Positions 51,793-60,487 of a stretch of DNA of 64,000 bases are shown here, one piece after another. This stretch comes from Flavobacterium sp. SLB02 (lineage in GTDB: Bacteria > Bacteroidota > Bacteroidia > Flavobacteriales > Flavobacteriaceae). The first letter of the stretch is position 1. Each line of letters opens with the position of its first letter. The stretch is taken from NCBI RefSeq assembly GCF_009664855.1, contig NZ_CP045928.1:5620565-5684564 (forward strand), read 5' to 3'. The position numbers and the translations under genes are program-made. The notes below the pieces were generated by a model that had not been told where the DNA came from, did no database searches, and was given only the letters and a program-made list of their open reading frames with translations.

Positions 51793-52572
51793 ATGAGTAA
51801 TGATAATGAAGTGGTTAATTACACTAAGGAAGAACGTAAAAATCTTATTTTAAAGGAGATTAACTTGCATACTCGTGTAAGTTTTGAAACACTTTCTGCA
51901 AAATTATTTGTTTCAGAAGATACGGTAAGACGTGATATAAATGAACTTGAATCAGAATCTTTATTGATTAAGGTAAAAGGTGGTGCGATGACAAAAGCCT
52001 ATCACCATTCTTCGGCTAATAATCAAACTTATGCAGGCGAATCAAAACAAATCATTGCGCAAAAAACCTTAGGTTTACTTCATGACGGAATGGTTTTGTT
52101 GATTGGCGGCGGAACTACTATTCGTGAATTCATCCGCTTAATTCCTGATGATTTAAATCTTACTATTTTTACTGTTACCGTTTTATCTGCGGTGGAACTT
52201 CTGGACAAACCCAATGTTAAAATTATCATGATTGGCGGCAGTATTTCATCTTACAGCCAAATGTGTGTGAGCGGCGATGTCTATAATCAATTGGCGAATA
52301 TTAAAGTTGATTTATTAATATTAGGTACCAATGCCTTAGATATCGAAGGTGGTTTCTCAGATTCTGATTGGGAAACCGTTCAGGTAAAAAAAGCGATGAT
52401 TCAGGCTTCTGAAAAAACCGCTATTTTGACTATTTCTGAAAAACTCGATACGGTTCTAAAAATGAAAATTGCCAACTTATCCGAGGTTAATTATGTGGTT
52501 ACAGAAGTTGATCCAACCGACGAAAAATTACAGTCGTATAAGAAGGCAGTTCCAAGTTTAGTTTTTATTTAA
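51793..52572 (+). CDS. DeoR/GlpR-family transcriptional regulator
   Basis: 259 residues. The N-terminal winged helix-turn-helix (about 29-65) reads V-S-F-E-T-L-S-A-K-L-F-V-S-E-D-T-V-R-R-D. The C-terminal DeoRC sugar-phosphate sensor domain has L-L-I-G-G-G-T-T-I, I-M-I-G-G-S-I-S-S and L-G-T-N-A-L-D-I-E-G-G-F-S-D. DeoR proteins usually repress sugar catabolic genes and are released by a phosphorylated sugar. It is divergent from the hexosaminidase gene and converges on the catabolic run, so it is the natural candidate regulator of the locus. Confidence 0.92.
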   Translation: MSNDNEVVNYTKEERKNLILKEINLHTRVSFETLSAKLFVSEDTVRRDINELESESLLIKVKGGAMTKAYHHSSANNQTYAGESKQIIAQKTLGLLHDGMVLLIGGGTTIREFIRLIPDDLNLTIFTVTVLSAVELLDKPNVKIIMIGGSISSYSQMCVSGDVYNQLANIKVDLLILGTNALDIEGGFSDSDWETVQVKKAMIQASEKTAILTISEKLDTVLKMKIANLSEVNYVVTEVDPTDEKLQSYKKAVPSLVFI

Positions 52573-53639
52573 TCCCAATTTTTCATTAAGAAATTGATCC
52601 AGTTTTGGTGAAAGATTTTATTTAAATCTTCATCAGAATAGCCGTTGTTTTTAAAGATCAAAACCAATTTTTGCAAATCGGCAATGGTGTCTAAATCATA
52701 CGGACCTTGTTCTGTACCAAAAGCGCCATCCAAATCTGAACCTACACCAATATGATTGGCATTTCCGGCCAATTGACAAATGTGATCCATGTGTTTGAAA
52801 ACTGTTTCAAGATTGCAATTGGTACCTTTTGGTGTCGAAACGCCTCTTTCCCAATTTGGAACCAACATCCAGGCATCTAAAGCACCGCCAATAACGGCTC
52901 CACGAGAAATTAACGCTTGAATCATTTCATCGCTATATTGACGATTGTGATCCACCAGACTTCTGCAATTGTTATGACTTGCCCAAACTGGCCCTTGATA
53001 ATGATCTAAAGCTTGCCAAAAAGCATCATCGCATAAATGTGTTGCATCCAGAATAATATTCAAACGCTCCATTTCTTTTAATAAATCAAGACTGTTTTGG
53101 TTCATTTTTCCGGTTGCGTCTGTTCCGTTTGCGTAACGTCCGAGTCCGTAATGTGCAGGACCAATCGCGCGCAATCCGTAATTATATGCTTTTTCTAAAT
53201 ACGAAACATCAATAATAGAATCTGCGCCTTCCAAGCTCAAAATATAACCAATTGGTTTTTTATCGTTTGGCGTTCCGTCATTCCATAAATCAATTTGTTT
53301 TAGTAATGATTTTTTATCGGTAATTGCTGTGATTTCTCCGGATTCTTCCATCGCTTTGTACCACGCAAGCTGACCTTGTGTTTGTGCCCAGGCTTGTTCA
53401 GGAGAATTCCAACCCGGAATAATACTGTCCGGTTTTACAAATCGTGCAATTTGAGTGGCGACAACAATACCAATATTACCGCGTCGTAAATCCGGAAATG
53501 AAACCGTTGCGCGTTCGCGATCTGGTTTGTCCGTCATTCCTTTTTCGAGATGACGCAAAGTTGGTACGTCATTTCTTAAATCTCGATTCCATTCCATCGC
53601 ATTCATGCTCAGGTCTAAATGGGCGTCTATTATAAACAT
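52569..53639 (-). CDS. Membrane-dipeptidase-family (M19) metallopeptidase
   Basis: 356 residues, amidohydrolase-like TIM barrel. First metal pair in I-D-A-H-L-D-L-S (His7, Asp9). Further ligands are a Glu in L-S-L-E-G-A-D and His in D-A-T-H-L-C-D-D and W-A-S-H-N-N-C-R. No signal peptide. M19 enzymes cleave dipeptides, often with a D-residue at the second position, and some act on other amides. Its stop overlaps the end of the deoR gene by four bases. It is the last gene of the minus-strand catabolic run, after a 129-bp gap. Confidence 0.9.
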   Translation of the reverse strand: MFIIDAHLDLSMNAMEWNRDLRNDVPTLRHLEKGMTDKPDRERATVSFPDLRRGNIGIVVATQIARFVKPDSIIPGWNSPEQAWAQTQGQLAWYKAMEESGEITAITDKKSLLKQIDLWNDGTPNDKKPIGYILSLEGADSIIDVSYLEKAYNYGLRAIGPAHYGLGRYANGTDATGKMNQNSLDLLKEMERLNIILDATHLCDDAFWQALDHYQGPVWASHNNCRSLVDHNRQYSDEMIQALISRGAVIGGALDAWMLVPNWERGVSTPKGTNCNLETVFKHMDHICQLAGNANHIGVGSDLDGAFGTEQGPYDLDTIADLQKLVLIFKNNGYSDEDLNKIFHQNWINFLMKNWD

Positions 53640-53656
53640 ATTATTTTTTTTAAGTC

Positions 53657-53671
53657 ACAAAGGTTCAAAGG
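53657..53671. repeat. Dispersed ACAAAGGTTCAAAGG repeat
   Basis: This 15-mer is identical to 2875-2889, and in both places AGAGGTT-type words are adjacent. The rest of the 53640-53768 gap is pyrimidine-rich on the plus strand, with no gene. Confidence 0.5.
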
Positions 53672-53768
53672 CTCAGAGGTTCTCTAGACAAGTGTTATTA
53701 TGAGGTCTATTCTCTTTCTTCTTCGCTCTATTTTCTATTCTTTTTTCTTTATTCTACTTTTTCTGCTG

Positions 53769-54884
53769 CTAGATATTAATTTTTCTGCTGCGGGCAACAA
53801 CCAGCCATTGATCGCAAATTTCATGTTCCGAATTCACAACCTGAACTGAATCGTAAAGGGCGCAAGTTGGACAAACATGATACGGCTGGGAATAAATGGT
53901 ATCACCAATAGCATACTCGTTATTTCCTCTGTTTTCTATAATTAAATGTTCTTCTGAATGTGCCGTCGGGATTAGGTTTTTATCATTAAGAATAACTAAT
54001 CTTTTATCGATCGGGTTTTCAGAAGCTACGGCTTTGTATCCTATATCAATACAAAAAGTAGAGCTCGTTGGTTTTGAAATTATGGTTCCAACGATAACCA
54101 AAGCCGGTTCAAAATGCTGTTCCGGTAAATGAATCTGGTAATTAGAATCCCAAAAAACAAAAGTTCCGGGACTGCATTCTACGTTTTCCTGAGTTGCATA
54201 AAACGGAAAAGTGTTCGATCCGCCGGCGACAATTTTTAATTCGTAACCCACTTTTTTATTAATCGCCTGAATTTCTTCATTTATGCTAAAAAATAAATTT
54301 GAAGCGGTATCAAACCGATGTTCTAAATCTCCTTTTAAATGACCGTCGTAAATATGAATTCCTGCAAAATGAATGTTTTTTAATAGAACAATTTCATCGA
54401 TTAAACCTTTCCAGTTTTTAGAAACCGAAATTCCAGTTCTGTTCATTCCGGTATTTAAATCGAGATAAATGGTAATTTTCAGATTGTTTTTCTCGGCACT
54501 TTCATTTAATGCTTTCGCCGAATCTAAATTGTCAATAATAGTCGAAAAAGCAACATTGGGATATTTCTGAATCAAGGCAATCCATCTCTCTTTTTTAGCG
54601 CCAACAGGCTGATAGGCGAGAAGTACATCCTGAATTTCATGTATGGCAGCCAATTCAGCTTCAGCAATAGTGGCACATTTTATTTTATTGATGTTGTAGG
54701 TTTTGAACAAATCCAAAATCTCACCAATTTTATGCGTCTTGATGTGAGGTCTTAATTTTTGAGTTTCGCCATTTACTGATTCAATCAAACGCTCGATATT
54801 TGCCTGAATACGATCTTCGTAAACAGCTAAAAATGGCGTGTCAATGCGGATTTCGGAATTAATTTTCCACCAATTGTTTTGCAT
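53769..54884 (-). CDS. D-threonine aldolase/D-serine dehydratase-fold PLP enzyme
   Basis: 371 residues: an alanine-racemase-like barrel with the PLP lysine in R-P-H-I-K-T-H-K (45-52), then a C-terminal beta-domain with the metal motif H-V-C (His336, Cys338) in Y-H-V-C-P-T, as in eukaryote-type D-serine dehydratase and D-threonine aldolase. Family reactions: retro-aldol cleavage or ammonia elimination of D-hydroxy amino acids. Pseudomonas D-glucosaminate dehydratase is, to my knowledge, a D-threonine-aldolase relative. The stop-start gap to the aldolase gene upstream is only four bases, and with KDG kinase alongside, elimination giving KDG is the favoured inference. Confidence 0.85.
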   Translation of the reverse strand: MQNNWWKINSEIRIDTPFLAVYEDRIQANIERLIESVNGETQKLRPHIKTHKIGEILDLFKTYNINKIKCATIAEAELAAIHEIQDVLLAYQPVGAKKERWIALIQKYPNVAFSTIIDNLDSAKALNESAEKNNLKITIYLDLNTGMNRTGISVSKNWKGLIDEIVLLKNIHFAGIHIYDGHLKGDLEHRFDTASNLFFSINEEIQAINKKVGYELKIVAGGSNTFPFYATQENVECSPGTFVFWDSNYQIHLPEQHFEPALVIVGTIISKPTSSTFCIDIGYKAVASENPIDKRLVILNDKNLIPTAHSEEHLIIENRGNNEYAIGDTIYSQPYHVCPTCALYDSVQVVNSEHEICDQWLVVARSRKINI

Positions 54885-54888
54885 AACT

Positions 54889-55536
54889 TTAGTTTCTGAT
54901 TTTTTCTACAACTTCAATTAAACTTTGAAAAGCCTGTAATGATTGCTCATAATTTAAATTCAAAAGCATTTCTTTCGAAAATAAATTAGAACCAATTCCC
55001 ACGCAAACCACTCCGGATTTGAACCATGATTTTAAATTGCTTTCTTCGAGCGTTACGCCTCCGGTTGGCATTATTTTTAAATTAGGAAAAGGTGCTCTAA
55101 TGGCTTTTACATATCCAGGACCGCCAATTTTATCGGCAGGAAAAAGTTTTACGATTTCGGCTCCTAATTTATTAGCATGAAGAATTTCGTTTAATGTTGC
55201 AGCTCCTGGAATCCAGTAAATATTATTTTTAAAACAGTAATTCCCAATTTCTAAATCAGTGTGAGGGCAAACAATGCAATCTGCTCCCAACTGATGAAAA
55301 GCTTCAGCATCATCGACACTTAAAATAGAGCCAACGGCTATTTTTACATCTAAATTATTGGCTTTTTTAAAGGCAATCATTTGAGTAAAAACTTCTTTAG
55401 CATTATCTGCACGAGCAGCAAACTCGATAATTTTTATGCCAGCATCAGCCGCCGATTGCAATACAATTTGGGCTGTTTCAATATTGATTTGTGTGACTAA
55501 CGGAAGTACGCCTTGTGCTTTTAAAATGCTGTACAT
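54889..55536 (-). CDS. KDPG / 4-hydroxy-2-oxoglutarate aldolase
   Basis: 215 residues, class I aldolase of the Eda family, splitting 2-keto-3-deoxy-6-phosphogluconate to pyruvate and glyceraldehyde-3-phosphate. The Schiff-base Lys130 is in E-I-V-K-L-F-P-A-D. The acid/base Glu38 is in I-I-E-F-A-A-R, P-G-A-A-T is at 110-114, and P-T-G-G-V with G-I-G-S bind phosphate. It lies 9 bases after the kinase gene and 4 bases before the PLP-enzyme gene, clearly one operon. Bifunctional action on 4-hydroxy-2-oxoglutarate is common in the family. Confidence 0.93.
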   Translation of the reverse strand: MYSILKAQGVLPLVTQINIETAQIVLQSAADAGIKIIEFAARADNAKEVFTQMIAFKKANNLDVKIAVGSILSVDDAEAFHQLGADCIVCPHTDLEIGNYCFKNNIYWIPGAATLNEILHANKLGAEIVKLFPADKIGGPGYVKAIRAPFPNLKIMPTGGVTLEESNLKSWFKSGVVCVGIGSNLFSKEMLLNLNYEQSLQAFQSLIEVVEKIRN

Positions 55537-55545
55537 ATTCTTTAT

Positions 55546-56574
55546 TTATCTGTTAATTCTATTACTTGAGCCATTTTTAATAAAATGACTTATTTCGTCG
55601 AGATTTGTTATAGCAAAATCTCCGTGAATACTCTGTTTGATTACGCCACAGGCCGTTGCCCATTCGATACATTCCTGTCCGGATAATTGATTCGATAATC
55701 CGTATAATAATCCTGCGTTGAAAGCATCTCCGGAACCAATTTGGTCTGTTATAACATGTATTTTGTGTTCTTGTGTTTGGTTAAAATTACCTTCATGAAT
55801 CAGTAATCCCTTGTATAAATGTGCCGGTCCATTTGATTTTCTAAAACTCATTGCCAGTGTTTTTAGATAAGGCATTTTTACTTTTAATAATTCGAATGTT
55901 TTCTGAAAGCGATTTTCATCTGATTCGTTTTTATCGGTTTTGATTCCGAAATAAATTTCAATCGCGTCTAAATCAGCCACTGTAATCGTGCTGTATTGAA
56001 GCAAATCAGGCATAATTTCAGATGGATGTTTTCCGTACTGCCATAATTTTGATCGAAAGTTAAAATCAGAAGAAATAGGCAAACCTTTTTTGTGTGCTGC
56101 CAAAATCGCTTCTTTACAAACTAAACCTGCTTCTTCAGAAACTCCGGGACTTATTCCTGACCAATGAAAATGCATAACATCGGCGAAAGCCAAATCCCAA
56201 TTAATTTGATCTTTTTCGATAGTTGCGAACGAAGAATTACTTCTATCATAAATAACCTGCGATTGCCTGATTTGATTTCCGGCTTCTACAAAATACAATC
56301 CCAAACGTTCTCCGCCATACACACATTTTGAAGTATTGACTTTGTATTTTTGAAGTTCGTTTAAAGCCAGTTGAGCCAAATCATTTTCGGGTAATCGTGT
56401 AATATAATCGGTTTGAATCCCGAGTTGGGAAAGTAAAACACAAACATTTGCTTCGGCACCGCCAACATGAATTTTTATTTCATTGGCTTGCGTAAATCGG
56501 TTTCCATCTGCAACGCTCATTCGAAGTAATAATTCTCCAAAAGTTGCAATTCTAGTTTGTGGTGTTGTATTCAT
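55546..56574 (-). CDS. kdgK: PfkB-family sugar kinase, probable 2-keto-3-deoxygluconate kinase
   Basis: 342 residues, ribokinase fold. V-G-G-A-E-A-N-V is the substrate lid region near 37-44. V-I-Y-D-R-S-N-S-S-F is typical of KDG kinases. Q-I-G-S-G-D-A-F-N-A-G carries the catalytic Asp near 287 and the anion hole. It converts KDG to KDPG, which the adjacent aldolase would cleave. The first gene of the tight kinase-aldolase-PLP-enzyme set; separated from ridA by a repeat-filled gap. Confidence 0.88.
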   Translation of the reverse strand: MNTTPQTRIATFGELLLRMSVADGNRFTQANEIKIHVGGAEANVCVLLSQLGIQTDYITRLPENDLAQLALNELQKYKVNTSKCVYGGERLGLYFVEAGNQIRQSQVIYDRSNSSFATIEKDQINWDLAFADVMHFHWSGISPGVSEEAGLVCKEAILAAHKKGLPISSDFNFRSKLWQYGKHPSEIMPDLLQYSTITVADLDAIEIYFGIKTDKNESDENRFQKTFELLKVKMPYLKTLAMSFRKSNGPAHLYKGLLIHEGNFNQTQEHKIHVITDQIGSGDAFNAGLLYGLSNQLSGQECIEWATACGVIKQSIHGDFAITNLDEISHFIKNGSSNRINR

Positions 56575-56588
56575 ATTTTTTGTTTTTT

Positions 56589-56930
56589 GCCACAGATTAT
56601 ATGGATTAAAATGATTTTTAAATGTAGCGCTTAATTTTTTTTAACACATAGAGACATAGTTTTTGAAATCGTATAAAAGGCGTTTCACTTGCATTAACAA
56701 ACATGGCTATGTGTAAAAGCTAGCTTTTTTACTTACTTCTAGTATTCAAGTAAAATCTATGTTTCTATGTGTTTGAAAATTTTGTTATAGTTTATTGTCG
56801 CCACCAATTTCACGAATTTTCACTAATTCGATGCGTAAAAATAATTCGTGCTAATTCGTGAAATTCGTGGCAAAAAAATAAATCTGTGCAAACCTGTTTA
56901 ATCTGTAAAATCTGTGGGCTAAATTCTTTA
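56589..56930. repeat. Mosaic of dispersed intergenic repeats between kdgK and ridA
   Basis: The 358-bp gap is built from repeat modules. GCCACAGATTA with GATTAAAATGATT (56589 onward) is also at 256-278. The MITE-like element copy 2 is at 56643-56773. An AATTCGTGAAATTCGTGGC stretch at 56852-56870 has its counterpart GCCACCAATTTCACGAATT at 56800-56818. A series of AATCTGTG words occurs at 56881-56918. There is no gene. The insertion splits the catabolic operon. Confidence 0.7.
56643..56773. repeat. MITE-like 131-bp element, copy 2
   Basis: The ends AACACATAGAGACATAG (56643-56659) and CTATGTTTCTATGTGTT (56757-56773) are 17-bp inverted repeats with one mismatch. The internal AAAAGGCGTTTCACTT and ACATGGCTATGTG match the reverse complement of copy 1 at 323-454. 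Element size is conserved (131 against 132 bp). Confidence 0.72.
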
Positions 56931-56932
56931 AT

Positions 56933-57400
56933 CTAAAATAATTCGAAAACAGCTTCAACTTCAACAGGAATATTGTCTGGTAAAGAACCCATTCCTACGG
57001 CGCTTCTTACGCCAATTCCGTTTTCTTGTCCCCAAACTTCGGCAAACAATTCACTGCAACCGTTTATTACATACGGATGTCTCAAGAATTCGCCATTACA
57101 ATTCACCATTCCTAAAACTTTTATAACACGTTTTACTTTATTCAGGCTCCCGAAATTGGTTACAATTGTAGATAGCATGGTTAAACCGACTTGTCTTGCT
57201 GCTAATTTTCCTTCTTCGATATCCATGTCATCGCCAATTCGGCCAATGATTAGGGATTTGTCGTCGTTAACAGGCCCGTGACCTGAAAGGTATAAATATT
57301 TACCATCAACTAAATAGGGTTTATATATTCCTAATGGCTGAGGCGCCGGCGGAAGAGACAAACCAAGTGTTTCAAATTTTTCTTGTGGTAATAAATTCAT
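56933..57400 (-). CDS. RidA/YjgF-family protein
   Basis: 155 residues, trimeric chorismate-mutase-like fold. The conserved Arg lies in G-V-R-S-A-V-G-M-G-S-L-P-D-N-I-P-V-E-V-E near the C-terminus, with Y-L-S-G-H-G-P before. RidA hydrolyses reactive enamine/imine products of PLP-dependent dehydratases. In this locus it would act on the 2-amino-enoate intermediate released by the PLP enzyme at 53769. It is 4 bases after the permease gene, so co-transcribed with it. Confidence 0.9.
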   Translation of the reverse strand: MNLLPQEKFETLGLSLPPAPQPLGIYKPYLVDGKYLYLSGHGPVNDDKSLIIGRIGDDMDIEEGKLAARQVGLTMLSTIVTNFGSLNKVKRVIKVLGMVNCNGEFLRHPYVINGCSELFAEVWGQENGIGVRSAVGMGSLPDNIPVEVEAVFELF

Positions 57401-57404
57401 GGTA

Positions 57405-58724
57405 TTAATGTATTATAGAGTTTAAAATAAAAACGAAAATGATTCCTAAAACAGATACTAGAGATTCCATGACGGTCCATGATTTGAACGTGTCTTTTAG
57501 GCTGATATTAAAATATTCTTTGAACATCCAGAAGCTTGGATCGTTTACGTGAGAACACATTAAACTTCCGGCTCCTACGGATAAAACCAATAAGTTAGGG
57601 TCGAGTCCGGTGGTTTGTAGTAAAGGTAATAAAACGCTGGCAGTCATTAATCCGGCTGCTGTAGCAGAACCAACACAAACGCGTATGATTGCCGCCATCA
57701 TCCAGGCCAATAAATATGGATGAATGTTAATTTGTGTTAAAGTTACTACTATAGTTTCGTTTACGCCGCTTACGATCATTACTTCTTTTAAACCTCCGGC
57801 TCCACCAACAATTAGAACAATAAGAGCCACATCTTTTATCGCAACGGCATAATCATCCATTACTGATGTGATGCTTCTGTTCATTCTGATTCCTAATGTA
57901 TAGGTACAAATCAATAAAGAAATCAGCATAATCATACTTGGTTCTCCAACTGTTTTGCAAATATTTGCTACTGTTTCATTTTGTGAAATCATAGGTAATA
58001 TCGATGTCAGCGTTAAGCCAAAAACCGGAAATAAGGCGGAGAATAAACTAAGAGAAAAACTAGGTTGTTTGCCTTCGTTAGCTATTTCTTCGACATTCAG
58101 GATTTCATGATCCGATTCGGTTTTGATGTTTTTTAATAAATTCGAAAATAACAAACCCGCAATAAAAATTGTTGGAATCGCAATGATGATTCCGTAGACT
58201 AAAACTAGTCCAATATCAGCTTTTAAAATACTGCTTAAAGCCATTGGAGACGGATGTGGCGGCAAAAAACCGTGTGCTACTGAAAGCGATGCCAGCATTG
58301 GGATTCCCAGATATACTTTTGACAGTTTGAATTGATGGGCTACTGAGAAGATTAATGGAACTAACAAAACAAATCCAACACTATAAAATAGCGGTATCCC
58401 AACAATAAATCCGGTAATCATTAAGCCAAGGCGAACGTATTTTTTGCCCGTCCATCCCATAACAGTTTTGGCAATGACATTGGCGGCGCCTGATGAAACG
58501 GTAAGTTTACCAATACAGGTTCCGAAAACGATAATCAGAGTAATAGATCCTAACATTTCGCCTAAACCTTTTTGTACGGTTTGAGACAAAGTAGCTATTG
58601 GCAGACCTAAAAAAAGGCCGGCTAATAAAGCTGTTATGATAAAGGCAATAAACGGATTGATTTTAAGCCAAGCTATCTGAATGATTAAAAACGCAATGCA
58701 TGCCGTAAGAATTAAAATGCTCAT
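57405..58724 (-). CDS. GntP-family gluconate:proton symporter-like permease
   Basis: 439 residues, about 12 membrane segments. GntP landmarks: L-I-I-V-F-G-T-C-I-G-K, H-G-F-L-P-P-H-P-S-P near 150-160 and S-H-V-N-D-P-S-F-W near 395. The family moves gluconate and related sugar acids into the cell with protons. With KDG kinase, KDPG aldolase and an amino-acid-type PLP enzyme next to it, an amino sugar acid is a plausible substrate. Translationally close to ridA, preceded by a large palindrome. Confidence 0.9.
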   Translation of the reverse strand: MSILILTACIAFLIIQIAWLKINPFIAFIITALLAGLFLGLPIATLSQTVQKGLGEMLGSITLIIVFGTCIGKLTVSSGAANVIAKTVMGWTGKKYVRLGLMITGFIVGIPLFYSVGFVLLVPLIFSVAHQFKLSKVYLGIPMLASLSVAHGFLPPHPSPMALSSILKADIGLVLVYGIIIAIPTIFIAGLLFSNLLKNIKTESDHEILNVEEIANEGKQPSFSLSLFSALFPVFGLTLTSILPMISQNETVANICKTVGEPSMIMLISLLICTYTLGIRMNRSITSVMDDYAVAIKDVALIVLIVGGAGGLKEVMIVSGVNETIVVTLTQINIHPYLLAWMMAAIIRVCVGSATAAGLMTASVLLPLLQTTGLDPNLLVLSVGAGSLMCSHVNDPSFWMFKEYFNISLKDTFKSWTVMESLVSVLGIIFVFILNSIIH

Positions 58725-58752
58725 TTATCTTTTGTATTAAGAGTCTTAATTT

Positions 58753-58900
58753 GTGCCGTTAGGCACTTAATATTGGTAAAAAATGAATCTCAATGTATGG
58801 CGTGCCGTAGGTACGTAATAGTTATTGTTTTGTTGCGTACCTGCGGCACGCCAATGAATTTGAAACTTTATAATTACCAATATTAAGTGCCTAAAGGCAC
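58753..58900. repeat. Nested 148-bp palindrome between susD and gntP
   Basis: The outer arms 58753-58778 and 58875-58900 (26 bp, one mismatch) begin GTGCCnTTAGGCAC and run into TTAATATTGGTA. Inner arms 58799-58815 and 58836-58852 (17 bp, one mismatch) read GGCGTGCCGTAGGTACG. Each outer arm also folds on itself (GTGCC/GGCAC). In RNA it would form a long branched hairpin between the SusD and permease messages; it has no T-run. Confidence 0.8.
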
Positions 58901-58920
58901 ATTTCAACTCTTGATTTGTA

Positions 58921-60453
58921 TTATTGTTTATCCCACCAGATTCTGGTTGTAAAACTATCCTCGCCCTGACGTTTAACCGCTTCTGCTAAGTTAATTGAAT
59001 TCACTGAATATTCGCTGGTGGAGTATTTCAAACGTCTTGGAATTGTGCCGTTTGTAACGTTACCGGGAAAGTTTACAGGAACTAAAACAGGATATCCTGT
59101 TCTTCTCCAGTTGGCATAAACTTCTTGCTCGTCTACAAATAATGCTACGTAAATCTGTGTATGAATTTGATTCATTTTAGCTTCAAATGATCCTGCTGCA
59201 TTATATGGGTTAAGCGTTAAATAAGCAGTTGCATCCGGGATAGCATAACTGGCACCATAAATTCCCATGTTCAGGAAAGATGCTTTAACTCCTTTTTCGT
59301 ATAGATCTTTATCAGTTTCCCCTGTATACCAACCTCTTGCAGCAGCTTCGGCTAAATATAAATTTGTTTCTGCATTGCTTAAAAGTACAAGTGGCGCATC
59401 AAATTTAAGAATTGTGCTTTGGTTAGGTTCAGAATAAGTGGCTTGTTCAACAGGTGTTGGTGCTATTTTTGTTCCGTTAGGAAAACCTTTTTGAACTGCA
59501 AGAGTGGTGTTTTGAACCGTTCCCTGCCAAACTCCTGAATAGACACTAATTCTCGGATCGGCAGTATCTTTTAATAAATCGATGAATGTTTGGGCTAGTT
59601 TTCCTCCTTCAACATTTTTTTGACCATACGATCCTGCTGTAAAATCTTGTCTTCTGGCATCGAAACCAACCGGGTTTCTGTTGAAATCATTTGGTCCGTC
59701 AGTATATTTCATAATGGCATTATCAATTCCGTTAAGGATAACTCCTCCGGCAATGGCTTTGGTTACCCAGGTTTTTGATAATGCAGGATCAACTTTGCTT
59801 AATCTCAATCCTAAACGAAGCATTAGAGAGTAAGAGAATTTTTTCCATTTTGCGACATCTCCATCATAAATAAAATCGGCTTTGCCAAAACTTGGTTTCG
59901 CAGGATCTAATGCAGTTGCAGCTTCATCCAGTTCTTTTAGTAAATCTTTGTAGATGAATTCCTGAGAATCATATTTTGGAAGAAAAACTTGTGTGCTAAT
60001 TGCTCTCGCAGCATCTGAATATGGAATGTCTCCATATAAATCTGTAGTTCTATGGTATAAATAAGCTCTCCAGATTCTGGCAATATTAAGTTTGTTGCTG
60101 TCATTAGGATTTGCTTTTAAGGCATTAATTACAATTTCAGTTTCGTTTAAAGCAGTTGGATACAATTGATTGAAATAAGCTGAAAAGTAAACTTCATTGC
60201 TTAAATATTTGTCACCCACACCCGAAGCTTCTTTGTAAGTAGCATAATGTTGAATCATTCCGCCACATTCGAGAATATTGGTAAAGAAGTAATTGTTGTT
60301 TAAACCGTCAAGTTGTGCTTTACTAAAAACGAAATTCGGGTTTGGTTTGTCAACAGAATTGGGGTTAGTATTGATTTCTTCAAAATCATCAGTACAGGAA
60401 GCCATACTTCCTAAAAGTATTCCTGCAATATATAATATGGTAAACTTTTTCAT
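58921..60453 (-). CDS. SusD/RagB-family outer-membrane lipoprotein
   Basis: 510 residues from ATG 60453, with a lipoprotein signal peptide (L-L-G-S-M-A-S-C). The mature N-terminus D-F-E-E-I-N-T-N-P-N is the hallmark of the SusD-like_2 branch. TPR-type helices follow, then a C-terminal E-A-V-K-R-Q-G. It captures oligosaccharide or glycopeptide at the surface for the adjacent SusC transporter. It lies 34 bases downstream of susC on the same strand. Confidence 0.93.
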   Translation of the reverse strand: MKKFTILYIAGILLGSMASCTDDFEEINTNPNSVDKPNPNFVFSKAQLDGLNNNYFFTNILECGGMIQHYATYKEASGVGDKYLSNEVYFSAYFNQLYPTALNETEIVINALKANPNDSNKLNIARIWRAYLYHRTTDLYGDIPYSDAARAISTQVFLPKYDSQEFIYKDLLKELDEAATALDPAKPSFGKADFIYDGDVAKWKKFSYSLMLRLGLRLSKVDPALSKTWVTKAIAGGVILNGIDNAIMKYTDGPNDFNRNPVGFDARRQDFTAGSYGQKNVEGGKLAQTFIDLLKDTADPRISVYSGVWQGTVQNTTLAVQKGFPNGTKIAPTPVEQATYSEPNQSTILKFDAPLVLLSNAETNLYLAEAAARGWYTGETDKDLYEKGVKASFLNMGIYGASYAIPDATAYLTLNPYNAAGSFEAKMNQIHTQIYVALFVDEQEVYANWRRTGYPVLVPVNFPGNVTNGTIPRRLKYSTSEYSVNSINLAEAVKRQGEDSFTTRIWWDKQ

Positions 60454-60487
60454 GTCTTTTAATTTAAAAATTAGCAACTAAGTGAGT

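Noticed and set aside
60454..60477. Longer SusD start
   Set aside because: The extra residues would precede the lipoprotein signal peptide; ATG 60453 gives a standard type II signal.
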